Source of the DNA: Candidatus Photodesmus katoptron Akat1
GTDB taxonomy: Bacteria; Pseudomonadota; Gammaproteobacteria; Enterobacterales; Vibrionaceae
Reading direction: 5' to 3'
Length of the DNA: 64,000 nucleotides
Assembly (NCBI RefSeq): GCF_000478685.1
Contig: NZ_AMSD01000001.1
Coordinates: 248,001-312,000, forward strand
A program made the translations under genes and the position numbers. Of the stretch, positions 43,877 to 53,449 are shown one piece after another (position 1 is the first letter of the stretch; each line of letters starts with the position of its first letter). The notes beneath the pieces were generated by a model. It made no database searches. It was not told the origin of the DNA and was given only the letters and a program-made list of their open reading frames with translations.

Positions 43877-44305
43877 AGATTCAATTACTCAAGTGAACAT
43901 AAAATTAATAAATAATTTACTGATAAGGTAACAGGATAAAATATCAAAAATAAAAGAACTCCATGAAATTATTATAGTTATAATTACTAAAAAAATATTC
44001 TAAATACTAATCTAACTAACATTGAATCTTGATACAATACAAACAACTTTATTTCATTAGAAAATCAAGTCTGATCTTGATAATTTGTCTACATTAAAGC
44101 ATTCTATTAAAAATTAGCTAATTTTTAATAGAATGCCTCATATTAGAGAGAATATAATCTATACTTCTATAATATATAGCTTTATATTTTATACATAAAT
44201 TTTATATTTTTTAGCATAAAAATATATTTTCTCTATTGCCATCCAGTTAAATTAAAATTTAAGATAGAAAGGCTCAACCCCCCTTCAGAAGAAGCCGGAG
44301 AAAAA
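43877..44305. other. 429-base region between cpdA and tolC
   Basis: No gene is recognised. nudF and yqiB normally lie here. It contains a 38-base perfect palindrome (44099-44136) and, just before tolC, the ribosome-binding site GGAG 6 bases from the ATG. Confidence 0.55.
44099..44136. repeat. 38-base perfect palindrome between divergent genes
   Basis: The arm GCATTCTATTAAAAATTAG (44099-44117) is followed directly by its exact complement (44118-44136). The flanking genes diverge, so it does not end either of them. It may be a leftover terminator or a protein-binding site. Confidence 0.85.
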
Positions 44306-45601
44306 ATGAGCAAATCAACTCTACTACTTATCAGTGTAATCTTAACAAGCTTAAGCAATTTAGTACATTCTAAAGATCTCTTGGAAATTTATAACGAAGC
44401 AAAAGAGAATGATCCTAAATTATTTAGTGCATTAGCACAACGCGATTCTGCCTTGGAAGCCATAACCTCTAGTAGAAGTGTTTTTTTACCGGAATTTTTT
44501 TTATCTAGTAATTACTCTAGGAACTCCTATAGTAAGCACATCCGTAGCAATAATATTAAGCTTTCTCAATCACTTTTCAAATATTCAAATTTTACTGCTC
44601 TAGATATAGCAAAAAAAATAGCTATCAAAAAAAAATATGCTTATAAAGCTGCTCAACAAGCTTTAATGATTCGCACTGCAGAAGCATATTTTTCAGTGCT
44701 TCGCGCTCAAGAAAACCTGAAGTTAATTCATTCAAAAAAAACAATATTTAACCATCAATTAAAACAAGCAAGAGACCAATTTAAAGCAGGAAATGCTTCA
44801 ATTACTGAAATTCAAAACGTGCAAGCTAAATATGATATTATACTTGCAGATGAAATAATCTCTAAAAATAATCTAGCAAATCAATATGAAATGCTAAGCG
44901 AAATTACAAATCAAAAGAATAATAACAATATAAAAGTTTTAGATAATAAAAATTTCTCAGCAAACAAAATTATGACTTCAATAGATGAACTAATTAATCA
45001 AGCAAAACAGAACAACCTGAATCTATTAATGGCACAAATTGATAAAGATATAGCACGAGATAAGATTGCACTGATAAAATATGAAAATCTTCCATCAGCA
45101 CAATTAGATTTTGACTATCTTCTTGATGGATCAGAAATACCCTCACCTGTTGGTAAGCAATTGGATTTCAATCTTACTTTACACTTAAAAGTGCCTTTAT
45201 TCTCTGGTGGATATATCGCATCAAAAACAAAACAAGCAGAATATGACTATATCATAGCAAGCAAAAACTTAGAACTAAAAAACCGAAAATTAGTAACACA
45301 TATTCGTAAACTTTACAATGATATTACTGCTTCAATTTATTCATTGAATGCTTATGAGCAAATGATAATTTCAACCACTTCTGCTCTTGAAGCAACAAAA
45401 ACTGGATTTAACATAGGAACACACAACATAATTGATGTATTAGACTCTATTCATCTTTTATATGATGCAAATAAGAACTTATCCAACGCTCGTTATGACT
45501 ATATCTTAAACGTCCTCCGAATGCGCGAAATAACTGGTTCTTTAAATGAAAAAAATATTTTACATATCAATAAAAAGCTTACAGTAAAAAAACAGATATA
45601 A
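44306..45601 (+). CDS. tolC: Outer-membrane efflux channel TolC
   Basis: Trimeric outer-membrane exit duct for RND/ABC efflux pumps and type I secretion. A signal peptide is cleaved near residue 22 (LVHS-KDLLEIYNEA). Two repeats of outer-membrane efflux protein architecture follow, with long coiled helices (RTAEAYFSVLRAQENL, DARxDYxLNVLRxRE-like end). The 431 residues match Vibrio TolC more than the 493 of E. coli. GGAG precedes the ATG. It converges on hldE with 14 bases between. Confidence 0.92.
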   Translation: MSKSTLLLISVILTSLSNLVHSKDLLEIYNEAKENDPKLFSALAQRDSALEAITSSRSVFLPEFFLSSNYSRNSYSKHIRSNNIKLSQSLFKYSNFTALDIAKKIAIKKKYAYKAAQQALMIRTAEAYFSVLRAQENLKLIHSKKTIFNHQLKQARDQFKAGNASITEIQNVQAKYDIILADEIISKNNLANQYEMLSEITNQKNNNNIKVLDNKNFSANKIMTSIDELINQAKQNNLNLLMAQIDKDIARDKIALIKYENLPSAQLDFDYLLDGSEIPSPVGKQLDFNLTLHLKVPLFSGGYIASKTKQAEYDYIIASKNLELKNRKLVTHIRKLYNDITASIYSLNAYEQMIISTTSALEATKTGFNIGTHNIIDVLDSIHLLYDANKNLSNARYDYILNVLRMREITGSLNEKNILHINKKLTVKKQI

Positions 45602-45615
45602 ATTCTGCTTATCTA

Positions 45616-47046
45616 TCAAGAGATAGAACTTTGAATCGCATTGATAATTTGAGAACTTGAATGACCATTTTCAAAATCAAGGACTTTCACTGATCCCCCA
45701 GCTGCAATAACCTCTTTAGCACCTGCTATCTCTTCTAATTTATAGTCTCCACCTTTTACTAATAAACTTGGCAAAACTTCAGAAATAAGAAGTTTAGGAG
45801 TATCTTCATCAAATGAAACCACCCAATCTACAGCGCCTAAACCAGCCAGTACGGCCATACGATGCTCAACCGAATTAATAGGACGACCTAATCCTTTTAA
45901 ACCTCTTACTGATTCATCACTATTTACAGCAACAACCAAACGATCACCTAATTCAGATGCACGATTTAGATAAGATACATGGCCTGCATGCAAAATATCA
46001 AAACAACCATTCGTCATTACAACTTTTTCACCTTTCATTCTTGACTGATTTACAAATTGAATAAGCATAGACTTTGTAATTATACCAGATTTAAATTTCT
46101 GGTTACCATTAATCACTTCTGCTAGCCTAACAGCTGATAAAGTTGATGTTCCCAATTTACCGACAACAACACCAGCTGCTGCATTAGCAAGAATGCAAGA
46201 TTTTTCTATAGATTGACCAGAAGCCACTGAACTTGCTAATACTGCAATCACTGTGTCACCAGCACCAGTTACATCATATACCTCTTTTGCTAATGTAGGT
46301 AGATGTAATGCTTTATTTCCAGGACGAATCAATGTCATTCCATATTCACTGCGTGTTACCAATAAAGCTTTAAAACTATATTGCTTCATCAAAGATAAAC
46401 CTTTTTTTACCAGATCTTCTTCCGATTTTATTTTACCAACAACTGAGCTAAACTCTGCCATATTCGGTGTTAATAAAGTTGCACCACGATAACGTTCAAA
46501 ATCAACACCTTTTGGATCTACAAATATCGGAATATTCTTATCCTGTGCTTTCTTAATAAATTGTTGAACGTGATCTAAAGTACCTTTATCATAGTCAGAT
46601 AAAACCATCGAATTTACTTTAGATAATGCTTGTTTCATACGAGATAGAATCAATTGTGCATTAATATCGTTAAACCTATTTTCAAAGTCCAAACGAATTA
46701 ATTGTTGACTACGACTCAACACGCGTAATTTAGTAATAGTGGGATAATTAGGCAAGGTTACAAAATCGCAAGTAATTTTTAAAGACATTAATATTTTAGT
46801 TAACACCCTTGCTGGTTCATCCATTCCTGTTAAACCAATAATATGAGCATTTCCACCAAGTGAAGCAATATTCATCGCAACATTTGCTGCACCACCTGGG
46901 CGTTCCTCATTATGCTCTACTTTAATTACAGGCACAGGTGCTTCTGGTGAAATACGATTTGTTGGACCATACCAATACCTATCCAACATCACATCACCAA
47001 TTACTAAAACATTAGATTGAGCATAATTTGGAATAACTAATTTCAT
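45616..47046 (-). CDS. hldE: Bifunctional heptose 7-phosphate kinase / 1-phosphate adenylyltransferase
   Basis: Makes ADP-heptose for the LPS inner core. The N-terminal ribokinase-like domain has [28 protein letters not shown] with GGAANVAMN and the anion hole DVTGAGDTV. The C-terminal cytidylyltransferase-like domain has [16 protein letters not shown] and GLGRPI. The ATG at 47046 (MKLVIPNY) is preferred, with GGAG 9 bases upstream; a TTG at 47061 would include that site. It is full length (476). Confidence 0.95.
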   Translation of the reverse strand: MKLVIPNYAQSNVLVIGDVMLDRYWYGPTNRISPEAPVPVIKVEHNEERPGGAANVAMNIASLGGNAHIIGLTGMDEPARVLTKILMSLKITCDFVTLPNYPTITKLRVLSRSQQLIRLDFENRFNDINAQLILSRMKQALSKVNSMVLSDYDKGTLDHVQQFIKKAQDKNIPIFVDPKGVDFERYRGATLLTPNMAEFSSVVGKIKSEEDLVKKGLSLMKQYSFKALLVTRSEYGMTLIRPGNKALHLPTLAKEVYDVTGAGDTVIAVLASSVASGQSIEKSCILANAAAGVVVGKLGTSTLSAVRLAEVINGNQKFKSGIITKSMLIQFVNQSRMKGEKVVMTNGCFDILHAGHVSYLNRASELGDRLVVAVNSDESVRGLKGLGRPINSVEHRMAVLAGLGAVDWVVSFDEDTPKLLISEVLPSLLVKGGDYKLEEIAGAKEVIAAGGSVKVLDFENGHSSSQIINAIQSSIS

Positions 47047-47215
47047 TGTATATATCTCCAATTATTCTATAACTTTTTTGTATATAACGTATGCTATAAA
47101 ATTATTCTAATTATCTATACTGTATATAAAAAATTTTAAGTAATAATGTATTAAAATCATTTGGCATGAAAATTAACAAGATTATTATAAATTACTATTT
47201 TACATACCCTGATAA

Positions 47216-47237
47216 TTCTACTTTAATTAAAGTAGAA
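47216..47237. repeat. 22-base perfect palindrome between rpe and hldE
   Basis: TTCTACTTTAA and its complement TTAAAGTAGAA lie head to head. Together with the hairpin at 47244-47262 it may form a tandem terminator for the rpe transcript. Confidence 0.6.
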
Positions 47238-47243
47238 CATATC

Positions 47244-47262
47244 AAAAAACTACATATGTAGT
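47244..47262 (-). terminator. Terminator of the aroK-aroB-damX-dam-rpe transcript
   Basis: On the minus strand ACTACATATGTAGT is followed by TTTTTTGATATG. It lies ~70 bases after the rpe stop. The stem is short and AT-rich, so strength is uncertain. Confidence 0.6.
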
Positions 47263-47331
47263 GACTAAATATTGCGTCCTATGTATAGCATGTTAAACAT
47301 AAAAATCTTTAAAAATATTTTAGCAAAGAGA

Positions 47332-48024
47332 CTAGATGTTTTTTAACAGTGAAGTGTTAGCTTTTAAGATCTCTGTACGCATTTCATCAATGACTTGTTT
47401 GTAATTATGATGGCTAAAAATAGAAGAACCGGCAACAAACATATTCGCTCCTGCTTCGGCAATACTACGAATATTCTCCAGATTTACTCCACCATCAACT
47501 GCTAACCGAATGTCATAACCAAATTCATTAATCAATTGATGAATTGCTTTTACTTTATCTAAAGTACTTGGAATAAATGATTGGCCTCCAAATCCAGGAT
47601 TAACTGACATTAAAAGAATAAGATCAATTTTATCCATAATATAATTTAAACAAGATATTGGTGTTGCTGGATTTAATACTACACCAGCTTGACAATTATG
47701 TACTTTGATAAGATCTAGTGTACGATTAACATGCTCAGAAGCTTCAATGTGAAAAGCGATCATGGATGCTCCAGCTTGAGCAAAATCTGGAATAATACGA
47801 TCAACTGGTTTCACCATAAGATGTATATCAATTGGCGCAGTAATACCATAATTACGTAATGAATCACAAATAGGCACCCCAAAAGTTAAATTAGGTACAT
47901 AGTGATTATCCATTACATCAAAGTGAATAATATCGGCTCCAGCTGATATTACTTTTTCTACATCTTCACCAAGACGAGCAAAATCAGCAGATAAAATTGA
48001 TGGAGCAATAAAAAATTTCTTCAC
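47332..48024 (-). CDS. rpe: Ribulose-phosphate 3-epimerase
   Basis: Pentose-phosphate pathway TIM-barrel enzyme interconverting ribulose-5-P and xylulose-5-P. The start [21 protein letters not shown] is typical. [16 protein letters not shown] supplies metal His and the catalytic Asp, IDIHLMV another metal His, and AVDGGVN the second catalytic Asp. The 230 residues are full length. It is the last gene of the aro-dam operon; gph and trpS, which usually follow, are absent. Confidence 0.96.
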   Translation of the reverse strand: MKKFFIAPSILSADFARLGEDVEKVISAGADIIHFDVMDNHYVPNLTFGVPICDSLRNYGITAPIDIHLMVKPVDRIIPDFAQAGASMIAFHIEASEHVNRTLDLIKVHNCQAGVVLNPATPISCLNYIMDKIDLILLMSVNPGFGGQSFIPSTLDKVKAIHQLINEFGYDIRLAVDGGVNLENIRSIAEAGANMFVAGSSIFSHHNYKQVIDEMRTEILKANTSLLKNI

Positions 48025-48107
48025 ATTTGACCCCCAGTTAAAGTTATAACTTATAAAAATAATTGCTACATCAAACTTATAGTATTCTTTTAGAATACTC
48101 CTAAATT

Positions 48108-48953
48108 TTAAATCCTATTCTGGATAGAAAAATTTGCTTTTGGGTGAAATAATGCTAATAATTCATTAACTTTATTACGCTTAGAACCATTACGGCTAAT
48201 AGTACGTCTTACTTCTACAACACTTAAATTTGCTCCATCGTACAAACGACGTGTAAACCTAGTATCATGATTAGAAATGAGCACAGGAATACCACGCTCA
48301 AATGCTGCTTTTTCTGCTACATAGGCTAATAAAGTCTGATCAATTAAAGAAAAGCCATTTTTCATATAAGAAGTAAAATTAGAAGTTTTAGAAAGAGGCA
48401 CATACGGTGGATCACAATAAACTACACAACCTTTACGAGTACGCTTAAATGTTTCTTTATAATTTTCACAGACAAATGTTGCTTTTAAAGCTTTTTCAGC
48501 AAAAAATTCTAATTCAGCTTCTGGAAAGTAAGTTTTTTTATAGGATCCAAAAGGAACATTAAACGCTCCTTTTTTATTGTAACGACATAACCCATTAAAA
48601 CCAAAACGATTCATATATAAAAATGCTAACGAACGATACATAACATCATTGGTATTGTTAAATTGAAAACGAATATCTAAATATGCTTTCTTGCAATTAT
48701 TCTTTTCTTTAAACCAACGCTTAGCTTCTAAAATATAATTTTCTGGCTGTTCTTTAAGAAGATTATAAAGATTAATTAAGTCTGGATTAATATCAGCTAA
48801 AAGATATCGATCATAATCTGTATTAAGAAAAATTGAACCAGCACCAACAAAAGGTTCTACAAACTTCTTAGCAGGAGGAAGATAACGTTGAATATCTTCT
48901 ACTAAACTATACTTACCGCCAGCCCATTTTAAAAAAGCACGATGCTTCTTCAT
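48108..48953 (-). CDS. dam: DNA adenine methyltransferase (GATC)
   Basis: Methylates adenine in GATC, directing mismatch repair and replication timing. The SAM motif is [12 protein letters not shown], the catalytic motif DPPY is at 181-184 (as in E. coli), and [11 protein letters not shown] and [15 protein letters not shown] are present. The 281 residues are full length. It lies between damX and rpe, the standard order. Its retention together with diaA suggests GATC-based control of initiation still operates. Confidence 0.96.
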   Translation of the reverse strand: MKKHRAFLKWAGGKYSLVEDIQRYLPPAKKFVEPFVGAGSIFLNTDYDRYLLADINPDLINLYNLLKEQPENYILEAKRWFKEKNNCKKAYLDIRFQFNNTNDVMYRSLAFLYMNRFGFNGLCRYNKKGAFNVPFGSYKKTYFPEAELEFFAEKALKATFVCENYKETFKRTRKGCVVYCDPPYVPLSKTSNFTSYMKNGFSLIDQTLLAYVAEKAAFERGIPVLISNHDTRFTRRLYDGANLSVVEVRRTISRNGSKRNKVNELLALFHPKANFSIQNRI

Positions 48954-49031
48954 TTATTTGCTCTATTCTATCTACTATAAAACTAAAAACAAAATCACGA
49001 GGGATAACATATTTTTACTAAAATCACTATA

Positions 49032-50298
49032 TTATTTAGGAAAATCAATTTCCTTATGTACCTGAGTCATTGATTTTGCCCAAGGTCTAAGTATCTTTAG
49101 CGTGTTTGGTAATATTTCTGCAGCATCACGTGCCATTTGAATAGTAGGGTAATTTTCGTAAGTTATAATATACCACCTGATTCCATTTCGAACTGTGGAG
49201 TAAACTCTAACCTTTCCTTGTAAATTATATTGTTTAATAAATTTTTGTACTTTAAATACTGAATTGAGTGCAGCTAATTGTAATGTATAACTGCTTGGTA
49301 AAAATGCTTTTAATTCTGAAGAAAAAATAGGAAGAATAATATTTTTCTCATAATAAATAGTTTGCTTTTTCTCAACTTCCTGAATTATTTCCACTTGTCG
49401 AGCAGAATCAATATGATTTACATCAGATGCATTTTTAATATTTATTCTATCTTTTAAAAAGATATCAAAAAAATAAGAAAAAATAATTCCATTTTGTTTT
49501 TCTAGTGATACTAAAACATTCTCATATTTAAATTCATTTAATGACCAATATATAACACTAAAAATTAATAAAAATAAAACAATAACTTTGGATGATAAAA
49601 TAACGAGATGAGGAACGACCTTCTGGTTTACCATTTTAAAATGTTTTAAATCTATAATATAACCTGGAAATAACTTGATATTTTTATAGGCATCCAATAC
49701 TTCTTTTTTCATATCCTTTTTAATAAAGGGAACAACAAATAATTTAAAAAAACAATCGGCTTCATCCTGAAAAAAAGCATCTACTTCTAATTCAATTGGT
49801 TTATTCTCTTGATCACAATTTAAATAAGGTAACAAACATTCAATACTATTTACTTTAGCAAACAAAACAACATTGATTATCCAATGCTTTTTTTTTTGCT
49901 ATTAGTACTAAATTCCAAAGTTCAGAAATAAAATGAACACTCAACAAATGTGCATCATCAACAACAATGATCAAATCGCAAGAACTTTCATTCAAAATAT
50001 GATTTAAACTAGTAGATAAAGAATCTTTCGGATCAAAAACAGGAGCTGACATAACTTGATTAAGGATAGTAGAGCGACGTTGTTCATCATCTTGACTAGA
50101 ATGACAAATTAAAAATGATTGGTTTTTGTCATTTACCCAAGCCTCTAAGTAGCGAATAGCTAACCAAGATTTACCTGAACCTAATTCACCAGACACTGTT
50201 ACTAAATTAGAACTAAGACTTACTAATAATTGCAACCGTTCAAGTAACTTAGTCTGAGAATCTAATTCTAGTACATGTGAATAATGTTCCATACTCAT
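49032..50298 (-). CDS. damX: DamX, SPOR-domain division protein, frameshifted at a poly-A run
   Basis: Inner-membrane protein that localises to the septum through a SPOR domain. The N-terminal AAA-like ATPase part (Walker A GELGSGKS, 37-44; Walker B VVDDAH) is in one frame, ending ELWNLVLIAKKK. The remainder (NVVLFAKVNSIE onward, a membrane segment VILSSKVIVLFLLIFSVIYW and the SPOR domain YTLQLAAL ... LRPWAK) is in another. The break is the ten-A run at 49886-49895; nine (or twelve) A would read through to HWIINVVLFAK. I chose the ATG at 50298 with AAGGA 7 bases upstream. Confidence 0.88.
49886..49895 (-). other. Ten-A run (mRNA sense) breaking damX
   Basis: Ten T on the plus strand. The DamX frame requires nine or twelve. 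Runs of nine or more A are the length range at which RNA polymerase slippage is documented. Confidence 0.8.
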
Positions 50299-50369
50299 AG
50301 ATGGATCCTTACAGACAGATATCAAATATCAATAACCTATAAACTTTACTATCTATGATAAATAAAAAA

Positions 50370-51458
50370 TCACAACATTCGACAATACTCAACAGCTTGT
50401 CTTATCACTGGCTTTGAAATTCCTTTAACTATCTTAACTGTACCAATACTGGTAGGTAATACTAGTCTTAACTGACCACTGAGCACCTTTTTATCTCGAA
50501 GAATATACTTCATCAAATCAAGAAAAGATATGCTTGAAGGAATATATACTGGTAATCTAGCTTTTCTTAGCAAAGAAATAATTCTTTCAACTTCTTTTTC
50601 AGAAATTAATCCTTGTAATTGAGCTATTTTCGATGCCACAACTATACCAGAAGATACAGCTTCACCATGTAACCAAATTCCGTATCCTAATGCAGATTCA
50701 ATAGCATGACCAAATGTATGACCTAAATTTAAAAAGGCACGAATATCAGATTCTTTTTCATCTTGAGAAACTAATTGAGCCTTAATTCTACAACAACATG
50801 AAATAGTATATTTAAGCGCAATTTTATCAAAATAGTATAATCTATCAAGATGAGATTCTAACCAACTAAAGAAATGCTGATCACAAATTATGCTATATTT
50901 AATTACCTCCGCAATGCCAGAAGTAAATTCTCGTAAAGATAATGTTAATAAACATTCAGTATCAATTATAACTGCTTTAGGTTGATAAAAAACACCAATC
51001 ATATTTTTACCTAATGAATGATTTACTGCTGTTTTACCACCTATTGAAGAGTCTACTTGAGCAAGCAAAGTAGTTGGCATTTGTATAAAATCTACCCCAC
51101 GACAGTAACAAGCAGCAGAAAAACCAACTAAATCACCTATTACACCCCCACCTAAAGCAATTATGATCATATCACGATCATAATTACCTTCTAACAAATA
51201 CTTGATAATCTTATTAAACGTATACAAGTTTTTATATTGTTCACCACTTTTCAACTTTAATAATGAAACATCACAACCAAATAATGCTAATAGAGTTAAT
51301 AATTTATCTGAATATAAAAGAGCGACTTTATAATCACTAATAATCACAACTCTTTTTTTCTTTTTTAAAAAAGAAAGTTCCTCTGAATTACTAAATAATC
51401 CAGAACCAATTAAAATCGGATAACTGTTTTTATTTAAACAAACCCAAATTTTCTCCAA
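50370..51458 (-). CDS. aroB: 3-dehydroquinate synthase
   Basis: Second step of the shikimate pathway, NAD- and zinc-dependent. Blocks seen are LKSGEQYKN, ALGGGVIGDLVGFSAACYCRGVDFIQMPTTLLAQVDSSIGGKTAVN, FLNLGHTFGHAIE and LHGEAVSSG, with the zinc ligands Glu and two His. The 362 residues equal the family length. It is 30 bases after aroK. Retention shows aromatic amino acid or folate/quinone synthesis is kept. Confidence 0.96.
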   Translation of the reverse strand: MEKIWVCLNKNSYPILIGSGLFSNSEELSFLKKKKRVVIISDYKVALLYSDKLLTLLALFGCDVSLLKLKSGEQYKNLYTFNKIIKYLLEGNYDRDMIIIALGGGVIGDLVGFSAACYCRGVDFIQMPTTLLAQVDSSIGGKTAVNHSLGKNMIGVFYQPKAVIIDTECLLTLSLREFTSGIAEVIKYSIICDQHFFSWLESHLDRLYYFDKIALKYTISCCCRIKAQLVSQDEKESDIRAFLNLGHTFGHAIESALGYGIWLHGEAVSSGIVVASKIAQLQGLISEKEVERIISLLRKARLPVYIPSSISFLDLMKYILRDKKVLSGQLRLVLPTSIGTVKIVKGISKPVIRQAVEYCRML

Positions 51459-51488
51459 AATATTGACCTTTTTATTGGGAACAAAATA

Positions 51489-52007
51489 TCAACGCTCCTC
51501 TAATATTTTTATAATCTGATTAGCTACTACCTTTGCACTCTGATTATCAGTACTGACTGTATAATCTGCTACTTCCTCATACAATGTATTGCATTGTATA
51601 GCTAGAAACTCAAGCACTTCTCGTGGATCTTTTGTTTGCAATAAAGGACGCTTCTTATCACGATTTGTACGTGCAAGCTGTTTTTCAATTGCTGTTTCTA
51701 AATATACGACAATTCCGCGAGCGGATAATCGATTTCGATTTTCTTTACTTTTAACAGAACCACCACCTGTTGCCAGTACAATCCCTTGTAGTTTAGTAAG
51801 ATCATTGATAATTGATTCTTCACGCTTTCGAAAGCCCTTTTCTCCTTCAACATCAAAAACCCATGCGACATCAGCACCAGTACGCTCCTCAATAACTACA
51901 TCTGAATCTAAAAATTCCATATGTAACTGTTGGGAAAGGTGTCGACCAATTGTACTTTTGCCAGCCCCCATAGGACCAACAAGAAAAATATTGCGTTTTT
52001 CAGCCAT
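51489..52007 (-). CDS. aroK: Shikimate kinase I
   Basis: Phosphorylates shikimate with ATP. Walker [10 protein letters not shown] is at 11-19, [11 protein letters not shown] binds shikimate, and the start [17 protein letters not shown] is typical. The 172 residues are full length (E. coli 173). It is the first gene of aroK-aroB-damX-dam-rpe. The pilus genes pilM-Q, normally upstream in Vibrio and relatives, have been replaced by an 887-base gene desert. Confidence 0.96.
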   Translation of the reverse strand: MAEKRNIFLVGPMGAGKSTIGRHLSQQLHMEFLDSDVVIEERTGADVAWVFDVEGEKGFRKREESIINDLTKLQGIVLATGGGSVKSKENRNRLSARGIVVYLETAIEKQLARTNRDKKRPLLQTKDPREVLEFLAIQCNTLYEEVADYTVSTDNQSAKVVANQIIKILEER

Positions 52008-52180
52008 GTTTTAGCAGTATTACAAAATGTATTAATTGACAAAACCACTGCAAGCTCACATATATAACGTATGGCCTTACAGCACCAAATCTACACAGAT
52101 ACTTATTTATCTATAAAAAAATATAAAACCATTCAATTATTTTAGAGTTAATAAAAATGCATCTTTATATACTTTATATC

Positions 52181-52256
52181 ATTAGTTCAGTTATGTGAAT
52201 CCTATGTAAACATGCATTATATCATTTTTTTCTAAAAAAATTAGTTCATTTATGTG
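52181..52256 (+). repeat. Imperfect 17-base direct repeat
   Basis: attagttcagttatgtg (52181-52197) and attagttcatttatgtg (52240-52256) differ at one base and are 59 bases apart. There are only two copies, with no array. Confidence 0.6.
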
Positions 52257-52570
52257 GAAGAAAAATGAAAACAAATTGAACTATCTTTGAATACGATGAA
52301 TAAAAAGTAGATATATTTAGTGTCACATATGATGTTCCTTTCTTTAAGAAAAAACATAGATAAGCAATTTTTTCTTTCAAAATGAATATATATGCTAAGC
52401 TGAATACCAAAAATTTTGGCATTCTACCTATTCATATATTTTTACTTTGAACATCTAATCTAATCCAACCTTATCTTTTTGAAATGAGATCTTGTTTAAA
52501 AAAATCAAAACCAATTCTGTCTAAAATAACATAATTACTGACATACTCAATGATATACTACATAAATTAA

Positions 52571-52595
52571 AAGATTAATATTCCTTATTAATCTT
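52571..52595. repeat. Orphan 10-bp hairpin in the gene desert
   Basis: AAGATTAATA, loop TTCCT, then TATTAATCTT. It is terminator-like with GCTTT after it on the plus strand, but no gene leads into it. Confidence 0.6.
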
Positions 52596-52767
52596 GCTTT
52601 AAATCTATACGTTAAAGTTTTAACAAAATATTCAACTACTTACTCCTATCTGTAAAAATCACGCAAATTATAAATATAAAAAACAGGGAAAAGTAATAAA
52701 GTAATGATAAACCGTTATATTATAAAATAAGTAACTATTGTACTTATCTTATATAATTAAGCTAATA

Positions 52768-52798
52768 TTGACATTACTCAATACATTTTATTTATAAA
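52768..52798 (+). promoter_or_regulatory. Possible sigma-70 promoter of the DUF2062 gene
   Basis: A perfect -35 TTGACA (52768-52773) and TATAAA (52793-52798) are separated by 19 bases, longer than ideal. It lies ~100 bases before the ATG. Confidence 0.35.
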
Positions 52799-52894
52799 TA
52801 ATAAACATATCTTTTTTAAAGAACATAATAACTGTTTTCAATTAACCTAAAAATACGAAGTGCTTTCTAAACTGATTTAAAAGAAATTTAAAAT

Positions 52895-53404
52895 ATGAAA
52901 AAAAAAACATTAAGCATTTTATTGAAAAACATAATATTTCTCAAACAGAAAAGTTTATTAAAGATCTTTGGTAAAATTATTCTAAAACCTAATTTATGGT
53001 ATTTTAATCGTCATTCAACAGCTGGAGCGTTTGCTATTGGGTTACTCGTTGCTTTTATACCTTTTCCAAGCCAGATGATTGTGTCTGCAGGATTAGCAAT
53101 TTTATGTAGCGTTAATTTACCTCTTGCAGTAGCTTTGGTTTGGATTACTAATCCAATTACAATGCCATTTTTATTTTACTTTGCTTATAAAGTGGGGGCT
53201 TTTATTATGAATATTCCCTCTAAAACATTCTACTTTGAATTTTCTTGGGAGTTTATTTTAAACCAGATAAATATTATCGTTCCTCCACTATTGTTAGGAT
53301 GCATGATATGTGGAATTTTTTCGGCCTTCACTAGCTATTTAATCATTACAGCATGCTGGCGTTATTCAGTAATACGTAACTGGAACAAAAGGAAATTGCG
53401 CTAA
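52895..53404 (+). CDS. DUF2062 membrane protein
   Basis: Small inner-membrane protein of unknown function. The DUF2062 core is visible: STAGAFAIGLLVAFIPFPSQM, then a helix of small residues, then WITNPITMPFLFYFAYKVG. A last hydrophobic segment (PPLLLGCMICGIFSAFTSYLII) follows. The 169 residues are typical of the Vibrio form, which also lies next to lolCDE. The start MKKKTL has no strong ribosome-binding site. Confidence 0.85.
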   Translation: MKKKTLSILLKNIIFLKQKSLLKIFGKIILKPNLWYFNRHSTAGAFAIGLLVAFIPFPSQMIVSAGLAILCSVNLPLAVALVWITNPITMPFLFYFAYKVGAFIMNIPSKTFYFEFSWEFILNQINIIVPPLLLGCMICGIFSAFTSYLIITACWRYSVIRNWNKRKLR

Positions 53405-53449
53405 AGGTATTTAATTATATTTATTAAGAAACCATATAATGATATGAAT

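Larger units (their letters stand above)
52008..52894. other. 887-base gene desert between aroK and the DUF2062 gene
   Basis: No frame with recognisable similarity is found on either strand. It is the longest non-coding stretch here and sits where type IV pilus genes lie in free-living relatives, so it is probably eroded coding DNA. It contains a direct repeat (52181-52197 and 52240-52256), an orphan hairpin (52571-52595) and a possible promoter for the DUF2062 gene (TTGACA at 52768). Confidence 0.55.

Noticed and set aside
52181-52256. Start of a CRISPR array or origin iterons
   Set aside because: Only two imperfect copies, with no further repeats, no cas genes and no replication genes nearby.
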